Shown here: positions 33,757 to 43,092 of the stretch, in pieces
How positions within the stretch are numbered: position 1 is the first letter of the stretch
Layout of the letters: every line of letters starts with the position of its first letter
Assembly (NCBI RefSeq): GCF_000970855.1
Contig: NZ_KQ034046.1
Span: forward strand, 48,851-112,850
Origin: Lactobacillus helsingborgensis
Lineage (GTDB): Bacteria; Bacillota; Bacilli; Lactobacillales; Lactobacillaceae
DNA: 64,000 bases
Reading direction: 5' to 3'
Made by a program: the position numbers and the translations under genes
The notes under the pieces: model-generated
Databases searched by the model: none
What the model was told of the DNA's origin: nothing
Seen by the model: only the letters and a program-made list of their open reading frames with translations

Positions 33757-34809
33757 TTATCCTTTATGCTGTATTACCATCATTGATTTACATGAGAAGA
33801 TTTCTTTATTGTGGATATGCTCAAATAAATCAGTTACTTCATCAATTGCTACCCTCTGGGTGATTAGATCATGGACTTTTAACTCTTTGCTATCAAGTGC
33901 GTTTCGGGTGGTTGACCATTCATCTGTAGGATATCTCTTATAAACATCATTATACACTGAAATTATTTTACCTTCTTTTCTCATTAGTTGATCGTAGGTA
34001 GCACGTTTTAAAGTCATATCTGAATGGGGATTTCCCAGCAATACTATGGTACCAAATTTTGTGATAGATTGAACGCAGTTATTGAAGGAATGTGTGTTAC
34101 CGGTTGCTTCAACCACAATGTCAGCTAGCTCTCCGCCGAAGGCTTGTTGAATATTTTCTAAATTGTTTTGACCATCATTGAAGAAGGTATTGGTAAAACC
34201 TAATTTTTGTGCAAAGTTAATGGCGTCGTTATCAATATCAAATAAAGCAATATGGTTGGCGCCTGCCAGTTTTGCCCATCTGGCGACCATGATGCCAATA
34301 GGGCCAGCTCCATAAACAACCACATTATTACCCAATTTTAGACCAGATTTTTGAATTGCATGTTGAGCAACAGTTGCAGGCTCAATCATTGCCCCTTCTT
34401 CATAAGAAATATTGTCTGTTAAGGGCACCAAGTTGAATACTGGTACTGCCAAGTATTCTTCAAACCCGCCGTCATTGCGTGAACCAAAGTATCTGTAATT
34501 ATCGCATTGGGCATAGTCACCCGATAAGCAGGAACGGCAATGAAAGCATGGCAAAATCGGAAAGACTGCTACTCTTTGATTTAATAATTTTTGATCAACG
34601 TTTTCGCCTAGTTCTACTACTTTTCCGGCAAATTCATGACCTATAACGGTGGGAAAATGGTAAGTGCCATTTTGGTAAACGCGGGGTAAATCTGAACCAC
34701 AGATGCCACAGGCTTTAATTTTAACTAAAACCTCGTCTTTTTTCGGACGTGGCTTTTCTTTTTCAACTAACTCTAATTTTCCAATTGATTTAAGTTCTAT
34801 AGCCTTCAT
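33757..34809 (-). CDS. GatD-like zinc polyol-phosphate dehydrogenase
   Basis: 350-aa zinc medium-chain dehydrogenase. Catalytic zinc ligands lie in ACGICGSDLP (Cys) and IGHEFAG (His-Glu); the structural zinc loop is CFHCRSCLSGDYAQC; the NAD-binding loop is VYGAGPIGIM. The CGSDLPR-x-x-x-NG and Y-F-GSRNDGGFEEY blocks closely resemble galactitol-1-phosphate dehydrogenase, so the substrate is probably a polyol phosphate from the linked PTS. With the epimerase next door, a pentitol phosphate (ribitol or arabitol) is the best guess. Confidence 0.85.
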   Translation of the reverse strand: MKAIELKSIGKLELVEKEKPRPKKDEVLVKIKACGICGSDLPRVYQNGTYHFPTVIGHEFAGKVVELGENVDQKLLNQRVAVFPILPCFHCRSCLSGDYAQCDNYRYFGSRNDGGFEEYLAVPVFNLVPLTDNISYEEGAMIEPATVAQHAIQKSGLKLGNNVVVYGAGPIGIMVARWAKLAGANHIALFDIDNDAINFAQKLGFTNTFFNDGQNNLENIQQAFGGELADIVVEATGNTHSFNNCVQSITKFGTIVLLGNPHSDMTLKRATYDQLMRKEGKIISVYNDVYKRYPTDEWSTTRNALDSKELKVHDLITQRVAIDEVTDLFEHIHNKEIFSCKSMMVIQHKG

Positions 34810-34818
34810 ATTAAGCTC

Positions 34819-35643
34819 CTACTTGATAATTCCAAAGATATTTAAATAACTAAACGCGATACCAATGATAAAGATAAAGACAATTATCCAGTTAACATTA
34901 ATCTTTTTTCTGATTAGCCAATATACGAATAATGTTAAAGCCAGCGGAACGAGCCCAGGCATCAAAGCATCCAAAACCTGACTTTGAATGTTCATGTGGA
35001 CATTACCAATGTTTAACTTTAATGGCACTCTGATTGCCACCCGTGAGGCAGTCATACATCCGACTACCATTAAGCCGATCATGCCAAAAACATCGGTTAG
35101 CTTGTTAATTGTCCCTTCACGCATTATTTGTAAAATGAAGGATTTTCCCCGACTATAACCTAACTTATACATATTCCAGCCGATTACAATAAGTAAAGTT
35201 TTGTAAACTACCTCAAAGAATAGTGGTCCTAAATAGTTGCCGGCGATTGCCAATGAACAGCCAATTCCGGCTAATATCGGATAAATTATCCCTTGGCTTA
35301 AAGTATCGCCAATTCCAGCTATTGGTCCCATTAAACCTGTTCTTAGGGAATTAATAGTTTCATCCGTTATTTCTTCCGCACCGTTGGCCCTTTGTTCTTC
35401 CATAGCTGTGGCTATTCCGGGAATAACAGTTCCTATAAAAGACGGTTCAGTATTGTAAAAGATCATGTATTTTTTAAGCTCTTGTGCTTGCTTTTTGGTA
35501 TCGTTGGGATAGAGTTTTCTCATTATAGGTACCATTGCGTTGGTTTGACCGAGAGCTTGCAGCCTTTCATAGTTATAAGCTGCTTCATTAGAATATATTA
35601 AGGCCCAGTTTTTTAGCAGGTCTTTTTTAGATAGTTTAGGCAT
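34819..35643 (-). CDS. mannose-family PTS EIID (second system)
   Basis: 274-aa EIID: N-terminal soluble part with FYNTEP (about 47-52), the TGLMGPIAGIGDTLSQG block, and C-terminal membrane helices. Partner of the EIIC encoded immediately upstream (adjacent genes, no spacer). The pentitol-type operon runs 37341 to 33080 on the minus strand in the order A-B-C-D-dehydrogenase-epimerase. Confidence 0.9.
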   Translation of the reverse strand: MPKLSKKDLLKNWALIYSNEAAYNYERLQALGQTNAMVPIMRKLYPNDTKKQAQELKKYMIFYNTEPSFIGTVIPGIATAMEEQRANGAEEITDETINSLRTGLMGPIAGIGDTLSQGIIYPILAGIGCSLAIAGNYLGPLFFEVVYKTLLIVIGWNMYKLGYSRGKSFILQIMREGTINKLTDVFGMIGLMVVGCMTASRVAIRVPLKLNIGNVHMNIQSQVLDALMPGLVPLALTLFVYWLIRKKINVNWIIVFIFIIGIAFSYLNIFGIIK

Positions 35644-36411
35644 TTAATTAACCTCCTTCGGGGTTTCATTATTCTTTTTATCTTCCAGAAATCCTGTTTG
35701 ATAGAATACAACTCCCATTACTACAGCCAGTGCAGTTACGCCGATAATGTCGAGCTTTAAATAAATAGTTAATAGAAAGCCTAAGAAGTAAAAAGGCATT
35801 AACTTTTTAGTTCCCATGAAATTAAGCAGCATTGCAATACCAAGAGCAGGCATGATCGCACCTACGACCTGCATAGCTTGAACTAACGAATTAGGGATGC
35901 TGGCTAGAAGATTTCTCATAGTCCCAGCGCCAAAATAAACTAAAATAAATGCAGGAACCCCAGTTACCAGGAAATTTAAAATCCCAGAGGGGACAAAATT
36001 CATGATTCTCATTGCCCTGATATTATTTTGATCTAAGTATTTTTCGGCACGATGAACCCAAATAGAGTTCAATGACATGGTAATTTGAAAGGTTAATATC
36101 CCAAAAAGACTAAATGGTACTGCAAAAGACACCCCCAAACTGGGTTTAGCATTTGCCAAAATAGTCATAGTGGGACCGAAAACGGCTGCAACTGGCAGGT
36201 TGCCCGGCATTGTTCCACCTGCAGTGATCCAACCTAAATATGCCAAATTAATGTACGCACCTGCCTGCATTCCCAGCATTGGTTTTCCTAAAGCTAGACC
36301 AACTAGTAATCCCGTCCATAAAGGATAAAACCAAGTCCTAGTTAATAACTGACTGGGCCACCAATTTGCGATGGTTGCAATTAAGCACACCAAAATTGCT
36401 GATACTAACAT
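35644..36411 (-). CDS. mannose-family PTS EIIC (second system)
   Basis: 255-aa membrane channel subunit with about seven or eight helices and the family block TGLLVGLALGKPMLGMQAGAYINL split over two helices. AAAGGAGGC precedes the ATG. It is divergent in sequence from the EIIC at 31115, so the two systems probably carry different sugars or polyols. Confidence 0.88.
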   Translation of the reverse strand: MLVSAILVCLIATIANWWPSQLLTRTWFYPLWTGLLVGLALGKPMLGMQAGAYINLAYLGWITAGGTMPGNLPVAAVFGPTMTILANAKPSLGVSFAVPFSLFGILTFQITMSLNSIWVHRAEKYLDQNNIRAMRIMNFVPSGILNFLVTGVPAFILVYFGAGTMRNLLASIPNSLVQAMQVVGAIMPALGIAMLLNFMGTKKLMPFYFLGFLLTIYLKLDIIGVTALAVVMGVVFYQTGFLEDKKNNETPKEVN

Positions 36412-36433
36412 TTTTTGCCTCCTTTAAATCCCA

Positions 36434-36916
36434 TCAATGCAGATATTTTTCAGCATCAACTTCTTTTTGATCAGGGATAATATGAATGGTTACTTTGACA
36501 CCTCTGTTAATAATATTTTGCAAAGACTTTTTTTCTTCGTCGTTCATTGCAATATTGCGATAAAATGGCTGCCGGTCTTTTCTTGCACCCATTCCTCCTA
36601 TAATTAACTTGCTAATATTGATGCCGCTGACAATAACTTTTTCAATTACAAGTGGTTCTTTGACTAAAATAATGATTTTATCGTCATTAAAATTGTCCAA
36701 GTCTTGCAGCTTTTCGATAGCAGTATCAGAATCAAAAACATCTACTTTAATGCCCGTAGGAGCAGACATTTTAAGTACTTCAATCATAAAATCATCTTTG
36801 GCGACTTTATCGTCAATGACAATAATGTGATTGGCGTGGGTCTTCTTGACCCAGGCGGTCATTACTTGACCATGAATTAAGCGATCATCAATTCTCGTTA
36901 AAACTATTTCTGCCAT
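36434..36916 (-). CDS. mannose-family PTS EIIB (second system)
   Basis: 160-aa EIIB with phospho-His15 in LTRIDDRLIHGQV and the standard C-terminal VKVTIHIIPDQKEVDAEKY. It starts five bases after the EIIA stop and lies 22 bases before EIIC. Confidence 0.9.
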   Translation of the reverse strand: MAEIVLTRIDDRLIHGQVMTAWVKKTHANHIIVIDDKVAKDDFMIEVLKMSAPTGIKVDVFDSDTAIEKLQDLDNFNDDKIIILVKEPLVIEKVIVSGINISKLIIGGMGARKDRQPFYRNIAMNDEEKKSLQNIINRGVKVTIHIIPDQKEVDAEKYLH

Positions 36917-36921
36917 TCTTG

Positions 36922-37341
36922 TTACCCCTTTTTATAAAAATCAAAGTTTTGAATTTTAATGGTTTCTGCTGCCATTTGTTGCAAATGCTTGGTGAAATCA
37001 TCCAGACTTTGATATTGGTTTCTGCTCAATAGTGCTTCAATCAGAATGGGCAAGTTTACGCCGCAAAAAACCTGATATTCGATATCTTTATTTAATTGTG
37101 GGTAATTTTGCACCAAAACATTATAAGGACTGGCTCCGAACATGTCACAGAAAGCCAAAACTTTTGCTCCTTTACCAAAAGATTTTAAACTTTGATACAC
37201 TCTGTCCTTAAAACCATCAATACTATCCGTTTCCGCAAATTCAACGAAACTCACTTGAGATTGCTGACCGACAATCATTTTTGCTGCTGACAGAATGCCT
37301 TCAGCGAACTTTCCGTGAGTAGCGACTAATATCCCAATCAT
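36922..37341 (-). CDS. mannose-family PTS EIIA (second system)
   Basis: 139-aa EIIA with phospho-His9 in VATHGKF and the VLAFCDMFGASPYN block. I start at the ATG at 37341 after AGAGGAG; a longer frame upstream reads into the promoter and operator. First gene of the pentitol-type operon, divergent from the LacI-type regulator. Confidence 0.88.
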   Translation of the reverse strand: MIGILVATHGKFAEGILSAAKMIVGQQSQVSFVEFAETDSIDGFKDRVYQSLKSFGKGAKVLAFCDMFGASPYNVLVQNYPQLNKDIEYQVFCGVNLPILIEALLSRNQYQSLDDFTKHLQQMAAETIKIQNFDFYKKG

Positions 37342-37390
37342 TAAAATCTCCTCTAAAGCAAATAGCTTATTATTCATTATTATTAAAAAT

Positions 37391-37402
37391 AGAAACGTTT
37401 CC
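37391..37402. promoter_or_regulatory. LacI-type operator O1
   Basis: AGAAACGTTTCC, near-palindromic around ACGT, just downstream of the -10 of the minus-strand PTS promoter (-35 TTGACA at 37434-37439, -10 TATACT at 37410-37415, spacer 18). Confidence 0.75.
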
Positions 37403-37409
37403 ATAAATT

Positions 37410-37439
37410 AGTATAAATTCAGTGTTGTATTTTTGTCAA
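37410..37439 (-). promoter_or_regulatory. promoter of second PTS operon
   Basis: On the minus strand: TTGACA (37439-37434), 18-bp spacer, TATACT (37415-37410). Confidence 0.7.
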
Positions 37440-37485
37440 GTATGCGTTTACAGGGTAAATATTAGATAAAAAACCAAAAATTAAA

Positions 37486-37497
37486 GGAAACGTTTCT
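37486..37497. promoter_or_regulatory. LacI-type operator O2
   Basis: GGAAACGTTTCT, the inverted copy of O1; with flanks the two match over 16 bases. Centre-to-centre distance is 95 bp, about nine helical turns, which would suit looping by a LacI-family dimer pair. Confidence 0.75.
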
Positions 37498-37617
37498 ATT
37501 TAAAAATTGCTTGAAACCCTGCAACATTAGTATTTGCCACACGTTGTGTTAAAATAAAAGTTACTGAGACAAGTAATTTAAATCCTTAAATTTTCAATAT
37601 ATTGGTAAACAAAAAAG

Positions 37618-38637
37618 ATGACGGATAAAAACATATCAATTCGAGAAATCGCCAAATTAAGCGGAGTATCAATCTCAACTGTTTCTCGTGTAATTAATAA
37701 TAGTGGCAGTTATTCTCAAAAGACCGCCAAAAAAGTGATGGACGTAGTCAATGAATATGATTATCACGCTAATAGCATTGCCAAGGGTTTAAGGCAGAAA
37801 AGAACCAATTCAATTGGTATTATTGTGCCTAATTTAGGCAATTCTTTTTTTTCTAATTTAGTTGAATTGATTGAAAATCAATTAGCAAATCAAAATTATT
37901 CCACTATAATTTGTGATACTTCCAACAATCAAGTTAAAGAACGCAAAAGTATTGATATGCTAAATGCCCGTCTCGTTGATGGTATTATTGTCATTTCTGG
38001 GCGTACTAAGTTCCAATCTGAAAGTCTTAATTATTCTGTTCCGCTAGTATATATAGATCGTGAAGCTCAGAATGATACGGATTACTATTTTATCGGTTCA
38101 GATCATTATAAAGGTGCAGCTTTAGCAACCAATAAGTTGATATCTGCACACACTAAACCTTTTTTATTTAAAAATGAGAAGGAATATCCTTCTATCAAAG
38201 AACGCATCAAGGGTTATGTTGATACCTACAAAAAAGAATTTAACACTTTTGATGCAGACCGAATTTTGGTTGTTCCGAAAAGGGCAAGTTTACAGGAGGA
38301 AAGGGCAATTATTCGTTCGCGTTTACGTGGGATTTTTTCCCGGTATTCTGCGCCAATTGGAATATTTGCGACCAATGATTCACTAGCTGTGAATATTATT
38401 CTAGCAGCACGTGATATTAACGTTAACGTGCCTAAGGATTTAAAAGTAATTGGTTTTGACGACGCGCCGATAGCCCAATATAGTGTCCCTGAATTAACCA
38501 CTATTCATCAAGATGTGCAAACTATAGCTAAAATTGCCTGTACCAAGTTAATTGAACAAGTTACAAAGCCTAAAGCGGTAAAAAGGCCGCAGAAAATCAT
38601 TGTAGATGTTTCTTTAATAGAGAGAGGGTCAGCTTAA
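37618..38637 (+). CDS. LacI-family regulator of the second PTS operon
   Basis: 339-aa repressor: N-terminal LacI helix-turn-helix (IREIAKLSGVSISTVSRVINN, about 7-27) and a periplasmic-binding-protein-like effector domain (60-335). It is divergent from the PTS operon with two inverted operators between them. The ATG at 37618 has only a weak ribosome-binding site. The effector is probably a phosphorylated intermediate or free polyol; unknown. Confidence 0.88.
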   Translation: MTDKNISIREIAKLSGVSISTVSRVINNSGSYSQKTAKKVMDVVNEYDYHANSIAKGLRQKRTNSIGIIVPNLGNSFFSNLVELIENQLANQNYSTIICDTSNNQVKERKSIDMLNARLVDGIIVISGRTKFQSESLNYSVPLVYIDREAQNDTDYYFIGSDHYKGAALATNKLISAHTKPFLFKNEKEYPSIKERIKGYVDTYKKEFNTFDADRILVVPKRASLQEERAIIRSRLRGIFSRYSAPIGIFATNDSLAVNIILAARDINVNVPKDLKVIGFDDAPIAQYSVPELTTIHQDVQTIAKIACTKLIEQVTKPKAVKRPQKIIVDVSLIERGSA

Positions 38638-38887
38638 GCTGAAACCCTAGCTTTTTGCTTAATTAAAAAATTCACAAGTTCTTTTAAAACCGTATTTTTA
38701 TTGTGCCTGCTGTTTCAGGATATTTCCTCTGCAGAAATATTCTTAGAAAATGGAGAAAAAGTTTTTTCGTTATGGGTTTTTCCTGACCAAAAGCAAAATT
38801 ATATATTTGTTAATAGTTTAAATGCTAAAACTGTAATAAAATATGAAATAAATGAATTAAGAATAATGAAAGTAGAAGGTAAGAAGA

Positions 38888-39379
38888 ATGTTTAAGTGGT
38901 TTGGCAAAAAGCAGGAGAAAAAAGAAGATTTGACGGTCACTGCACCAATTAGTGGCAAACTTGAAAAAATTGAAGAAGTAAGTGACCCGGCTTTCGCCCA
39001 GAAGATGTTGGGGGATGGTTTTGCTATTGTCCCTGAAGAAGATAAAGTAACAGTTTATGCACCTGTAAGTGGTAAAATTGAGGCACTTCCCAAAACGAAA
39101 CATGCTATAGGTATTCAAACGGCACAGGGCGTCGAGGTACTTATTCACATTGGTATTGATACTGTAAACCTAAATGGAAAGGGTTTTGAAGTAATGGTGA
39201 ACCAAGATGATGAGGTAAAGCAGGGACAAAAACTAGAAGTGTTTGATAAGAACGTAGTAACTGAAAATAAACTAGATCCAACTGTTATTGTTGTATTCAC
39301 TAGTGGCTATGAAAAAGAAGTCAAATTGAATCAGGATAATGGTGCAGCAGTTAAAGCCAACGATTTATTAATAGGATAA
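38888..39379 (+). CDS. crr: stand-alone PTS EIIA-Glc-type protein
   Basis: 163-aa EIIA of the glucose superfamily with active-site His72 (KTKHAIGI) and phospho-His87 (LIHIGIDT). A separate EIIA can serve EIIBC permeases that lack their own A domain, and in firmicutes may serve several sugars. It is monocistronic: 250 bases separate it from the LacI gene and a terminator follows. No partner EIIBC is adjacent. The N-terminal about 14 residues are Lys-rich. Confidence 0.87.
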   Translation: MFKWFGKKQEKKEDLTVTAPISGKLEKIEEVSDPAFAQKMLGDGFAIVPEEDKVTVYAPVSGKIEALPKTKHAIGIQTAQGVEVLIHIGIDTVNLNGKGFEVMVNQDDEVKQGQKLEVFDKNVVTENKLDPTVIVVFTSGYEKEVKLNQDNGAAVKANDLLIG

Positions 39380-39395
39380 ACATTTTTGCTATATA

Positions 39396-39440
39396 AAAAC
39401 AGGTTTAATTTCTAAAATAGGGAATTAAACCTGTTTTTTA
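39396..39440 (+). terminator. terminator after crr
   Basis: Stem AAAACAGGTTTAATT / AATTAAACCTGTTTT with a T-run (39397-39411 with 39423-39437). Confidence 0.88.
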
Positions 39441-39593
39441 GTATTGTCAACATGTGCATTATATAATTAGGCATAACTTAAATTCAACTATGGCTTAACT
39501 TTTTTTATTCAAAAAAGTTTTTTGATTATTTTAATATATTATATTCTGTAGTAAACTTAAATAAAATTATTATTAGAATAAAAAGGAGGGGCA

Positions 39594-40490
39594 ATGCTAA
39601 AGGTAGAACATTTAAGTAAAAAGTTTGATACTTTTCCGGCGCTTCAAGATGTCAACTTTACAATTCATCCTGGTAAAATTATGGGTTTGATTGGTCAAAA
39701 TGGGGCAGGGAAAACCACGACTTTTCATAGTATTTTAAACTTTCTGCACTATGAAGGAAAAATTACTTGGGAAGATCAGCCCATTACTGAAAAAACTTTT
39801 GATACTATCGGCTATTTGCCGGAAGAACGTAGTTTACTACCCAAAATGACTATTGAACAGCAAATTGTTTATTTGGCGGAGCTAAAAAGCTGTCCGGCGA
39901 AAGAGATAAAACCGCAAATTGATAAATGGTTAAAACGCTTTGATGTCCAGGGCAAGAAAAGCGACAAAATAAAAACACTTTCGAAAGGTAATCAGCAGAA
40001 AGTGCAATTAATTTGTACTTTGATTCACCAGCCAAAATTAATTATTTTGGATGAACCATTTAGTGGTTTGGATCCGGTAAATGCAGATTTACTTAAAAAC
40101 GCAGTTTTAGATGCTAAAAAGAATAATGCAGCAATTATCTTCTCCAGTCATGATATGTCAAATGTTGAAGAAATCTGCGATAGTTTAATCATGTTAAAAA
40201 AAGGACAAGTTGTTTTAAGTGGTACAGTTGACGCTGTTCGTGACTCATTTGGTAAAACGGAAATTTACTGCAAAACTACCAAGTCGCTTGCAGAATTGCA
40301 ACAGCTTCCTCACGTTGAAAAAGTGGAAAAGAAGTTGCATGGTCAATATCTTTTACGAATTGACGATGAAAGCAGCGGCCCGGGAGTCTTTGACGCTTTG
40401 ACCAACGGCGAATATGTTGAGGAGTTCCGGCAACAACCACCAACACTTGACGAAATATTTAGAATGGAAGCTGGTGAACAACATGAATAA
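39594..40490 (+). CDS. ABC transporter ATPase (NatA/YhaQ-like)
   Basis: 298-aa ATPase with Walker A GQNGAGKTT (about 34-42), signature LSKGNQQK and Walker B LIILDEPFSGLDP, plus a C-terminal domain of about 80 residues. The degenerate LSKGN signature and the partner permease resemble the NatAB/YhaQP sodium or drug export family. AGGAGGGG precedes the ATG, and the stop overlaps the permease start (ATGAATAA). Confidence 0.85.
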   Translation: MLKVEHLSKKFDTFPALQDVNFTIHPGKIMGLIGQNGAGKTTTFHSILNFLHYEGKITWEDQPITEKTFDTIGYLPEERSLLPKMTIEQQIVYLAELKSCPAKEIKPQIDKWLKRFDVQGKKSDKIKTLSKGNQQKVQLICTLIHQPKLIILDEPFSGLDPVNADLLKNAVLDAKKNNAAIIFSSHDMSNVEEICDSLIMLKKGQVVLSGTVDAVRDSFGKTEIYCKTTKSLAELQQLPHVEKVEKKLHGQYLLRIDDESSGPGVFDALTNGEYVEEFRQQPPTLDEIFRMEAGEQHE

Positions 40491-41706
40491 GTTATGGACC
40501 GTAACGCTGCAAACTTATTGGCATCAAGTTAAGTCTTGGTCTTTTCTGCTTTTGATTCTGGGTCCATTTTTCATAATTGGTTGTGGTGCTTTAGGAGGAG
40601 CTATCGGTGCTAGTTCTGATCCAGACAGTCAGATTGCAGTTATCAGTTCCAATGAGCAAGTTCGCCAAAACTTTATTAAAAATAATGATAAATATGTTGA
40701 TGCTAAAATTAAAACCGCTGAATCCGCTAAAAAGGCTGTCAAAAAAGAAAAAGTTGATGGCTACTTGGTATTTGAAACGCAAAAAAATCAGGTTAAGGCG
40801 GTTTATCACGGAGCATCACCCATTGATGATGAATTGAAACCCAAAGTAAAAAGCTATTTACAAATGATGCAAAGCCAGCTTAATTTGCAGCAAGCGCAAT
40901 TAGCACCACACCAACTCAAAGCCTTGCAGCAGCAACCGCAATATAGTGAGATACTCCAGAAAAATCATCAGGGAGATAAATTGGTTAAAATGGTGTCATT
41001 AATTATTGTGATTATGGTCGTTTACATGGTTTTGATGTCCTATAGTAGCATTACAGCTCAAGAAATAGCTTCTGAAAAAGGCACGAAGATTATGGAAATC
41101 ATTTTTTCCAGTACAACTGCTGCAAAATATTTTTTAGGCAAAATTTTGGGTATTTTCGGCGTAATTATTACTCAACTCGCAATCTATATTGTAGGCGGTT
41201 GGGCAACTTACCGCTGGGCATTGCATGCAAAAATTACGTCTTCTTTCATGCATAACAACCAAGCAGTCATAAATAAAATTCTGGGCAATTTGGTAAATGT
41301 CAATCTCGTTTTCCTGATTCTCGGTGTAATTATTTATACGATATTAGCAGCTTTTTCAGGAGCTTTAGTAGCTAAGCCTGAAGATTCTTCAAAAGCTGCT
41401 CAAGGTACTACAATGCTTTCCCTCATTGCATTTTTCCTGTCATTTGCGCTTATTACTAACCCAGAACAAATTCTGCCGCAAATATTATCCTACGTGCCAT
41501 TCTTTTCTTCATTCATGATGCCAATTCGTATAATTAATGGTCATGTGGGTAATGTGGAAGTTATTCTGTCGCTGGCGATTTTAATAGTAAGTATTATTGG
41601 CTTGACAATATACATTAGTAAAATCTATCAAGGCGTAATTTTACAAACAGAAGATACCAGCTTTTGGAAGAGATTAAAACGAGGACTGGCATATAGTAAA
41701 GCGTAA
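40483..41706 (+). CDS. ABC-2 export permease (NatB/YhaP-like)
   Basis: 407-aa membrane protein: N-terminal helix (about 20-42), a large extracytoplasmic domain of about 130 residues rich in Lys/Gln, then five or six helices. The ITAQEIASEKGTKIMEIIFSS stretch (split here for reading) is the typical NatB/YhaP cytoplasmic loop. I use the ATG at 40483, overlapping the ATPase stop. Substrates in the family include sodium and antimicrobial compounds; not determined here. Confidence 0.85.
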   Translation: MNKLWTVTLQTYWHQVKSWSFLLLILGPFFIIGCGALGGAIGASSDPDSQIAVISSNEQVRQNFIKNNDKYVDAKIKTAESAKKAVKKEKVDGYLVFETQKNQVKAVYHGASPIDDELKPKVKSYLQMMQSQLNLQQAQLAPHQLKALQQQPQYSEILQKNHQGDKLVKMVSLIIVIMVVYMVLMSYSSITAQEIASEKGTKIMEIIFSSTTAAKYFLGKILGIFGVIITQLAIYIVGGWATYRWALHAKITSSFMHNNQAVINKILGNLVNVNLVFLILGVIIYTILAAFSGALVAKPEDSSKAAQGTTMLSLIAFFLSFALITNPEQILPQILSYVPFFSSFMMPIRIINGHVGNVEVILSLAILIVSIIGLTIYISKIYQGVILQTEDTSFWKRLKRGLAYSKA

Positions 41707-41712
41707 ATAATA

Positions 41713-41749
41713 TAAAAAAGATTAGGATGAAAAAATCCTAGTCTTTTTT
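41713..41749 (+). terminator. terminator after NatAB-like pair
   Basis: Stem AAAAAAGATTAGGAT / ATCCTAGTCTTTTTT with loop GAAAAA. Confidence 0.85.
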
Positions 41750-42065
41750 AGCATATTGCTTTTAATGTTTAAACAGATTGTAGCTGGCATTTATAAACCT
41801 TAATTAGAATTCACAGCTACTTTTTTGAATTTTTAACTTGGTGTATAATAAAATAATATTCAAACCAAATACTGTATTTTTTATGATTAGTCTTTAGTGG
41901 ATATCATTTGAATATATTTAAACTTTGTATGTCCAATGGCTGGATTTTAGTAACTGAACAATGTCTAGTTACTGGTAATAACTATTTCTCTGACTTTTTA
42001 ATTGTGGCTGCAAAGACCAAAATATTAATAATAGTTTTAAACAAAATTTGTCATTCGGAGGAACC
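41750..42065. other. 316-base spacer, nothing recognisable
   Basis: AT-rich stretch between two plus-strand units. I see only isolated TATAAT-like boxes (one at 41844-41849 without a -35 at proper distance) and no ORF, repeat or conserved RNA. Confidence 0.5.
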
Positions 42066-42959
42066 ATGATTATCAGTAATATTTGGTTGATTATTTTTGC
42101 CACTATTTCTTCATTTTCCAGGGGAATAATATCAGTTATTGACCGTTACCAAATGGGGTATCGGAAGCAAAGCTCAATTGATGTGAACTTTTTAAATAAT
42201 ATTTGTAGTTCGGTTTTAGTAACTTTCTTTCTAATTTACGTCCTGCACAGTTTTCCTAGTCCTAGAATAACCAACAACTATCTTATTAAAGTCCTTTTAT
42301 ATGCTTTTTTGGCTCAGGTCGTCGCTTATGGCTATAGTTATGTGTTTAAAAAAGTTTCAATTATGCAGTCTGTGCTTTTGAGTAAAGTGACCGATCTTTT
42401 TATTCCTTGGGCTATCTTGCTGACTATGGGTTACTTTAGCAAATCTTCATATCTGGTTTCGATTATTTCCACGGTGATCGTGGTTATTTATATTGTTTTC
42501 GAACAGCGCCACAATAATTTAAATTTGAAAAACCTGTTGACTACTTTTGCTGTAATTGCGCCCTTATTGATTATTCAAGCTGCACTTTCGCCGTTATTAA
42601 CCAAAGGCCTTATCAAACCGATTGATCTGGTCTTTTTTACTATCATGACAATTTATGTGCGCTGTTTAATTACCCTAATTACTTTTATTTATAAAAATAG
42701 AACTCTCAAGATCAGCGCTGAAAATCTCAAAGGTAAGGTTTATCTAATTTATGGTTCCCGGGCGGTTTTGACTCTTTTAGCGCAAGTAACTTATACTTTG
42801 GCAACGTCTTCACCCAACTCAAGCATTGCCTGGATCTTTTTAAACATGACCTCTTTATACAGCGTCATCTTTGGCGATATTTTCCTTAAAGAAAAGATGA
42901 AGTTCGCAGATATCTTGGTAATTGTGGCCATTTTTATCTTGGCTTTGTTTTCAAAGTAA
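42066..42959 (+). CDS. EamA/DMT-type permease
   Basis: 297-aa protein with about ten transmembrane helices arranged as two halves, resembling drug/metabolite transporter family proteins; the second half ends with WIFLNMTSLYSVIFGDIFLKEK, the typical EamA C-terminal block with an acidic-basic motif. CGGAGGAACC precedes the ATG at 42066. It is alone in its unit and its substrate is unknown. Confidence 0.7.
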   Translation: MIISNIWLIIFATISSFSRGIISVIDRYQMGYRKQSSIDVNFLNNICSSVLVTFFLIYVLHSFPSPRITNNYLIKVLLYAFLAQVVAYGYSYVFKKVSIMQSVLLSKVTDLFIPWAILLTMGYFSKSSYLVSIISTVIVVIYIVFEQRHNNLNLKNLLTTFAVIAPLLIIQAALSPLLTKGLIKPIDLVFFTIMTIYVRCLITLITFIYKNRTLKISAENLKGKVYLIYGSRAVLTLLAQVTYTLATSSPNSSIAWIFLNMTSLYSVIFGDIFLKEKMKFADILVIVAIFILALFSK

Positions 42960-42970
42960 CTGCAGGAGTT

Positions 42971-43070
42971 TGGAAAAATAAGAATTAAGCGCTATAATGG
43001 CGCTATGATTTGGAAACGCCGGTTCAAGGTGAGTGCTGGTTTTTATTTGGGGATGAAACCTGCACTCTGA
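42971..43070 (+). promoter_or_regulatory. promoter and structured leader (possible 21-aa leader peptide) of ABC operon
   Basis: TTGGAA (42971-42976), 16-bp spacer, TATAAT (42993-42998). The leader contains an imperfect hairpin (GAGTGC-T-GGTTT with AAACC-T-GCACTC, about 43031-43067). An ATG at 43005, where transcription would begin, opens a 21-codon frame ending at 43070 with no ribosome-binding site. Role unproven. Confidence 0.4.
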
Positions 43071-43092
43071 ATTAAGTATTGGGGAATAATTA

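Noticed and set aside
37441..37617. cre site in the lacI spacer
   Set aside because: The GGAAACGTTTCT element resembles cre loosely, but its inverted twin and flank conservation fit a local LacI-type operator better.
38701..38895. 64-codon ORF before crr
   Set aside because: Starts at a TTG without a ribosome-binding site and overlaps the crr start; coding-like features are lacking.
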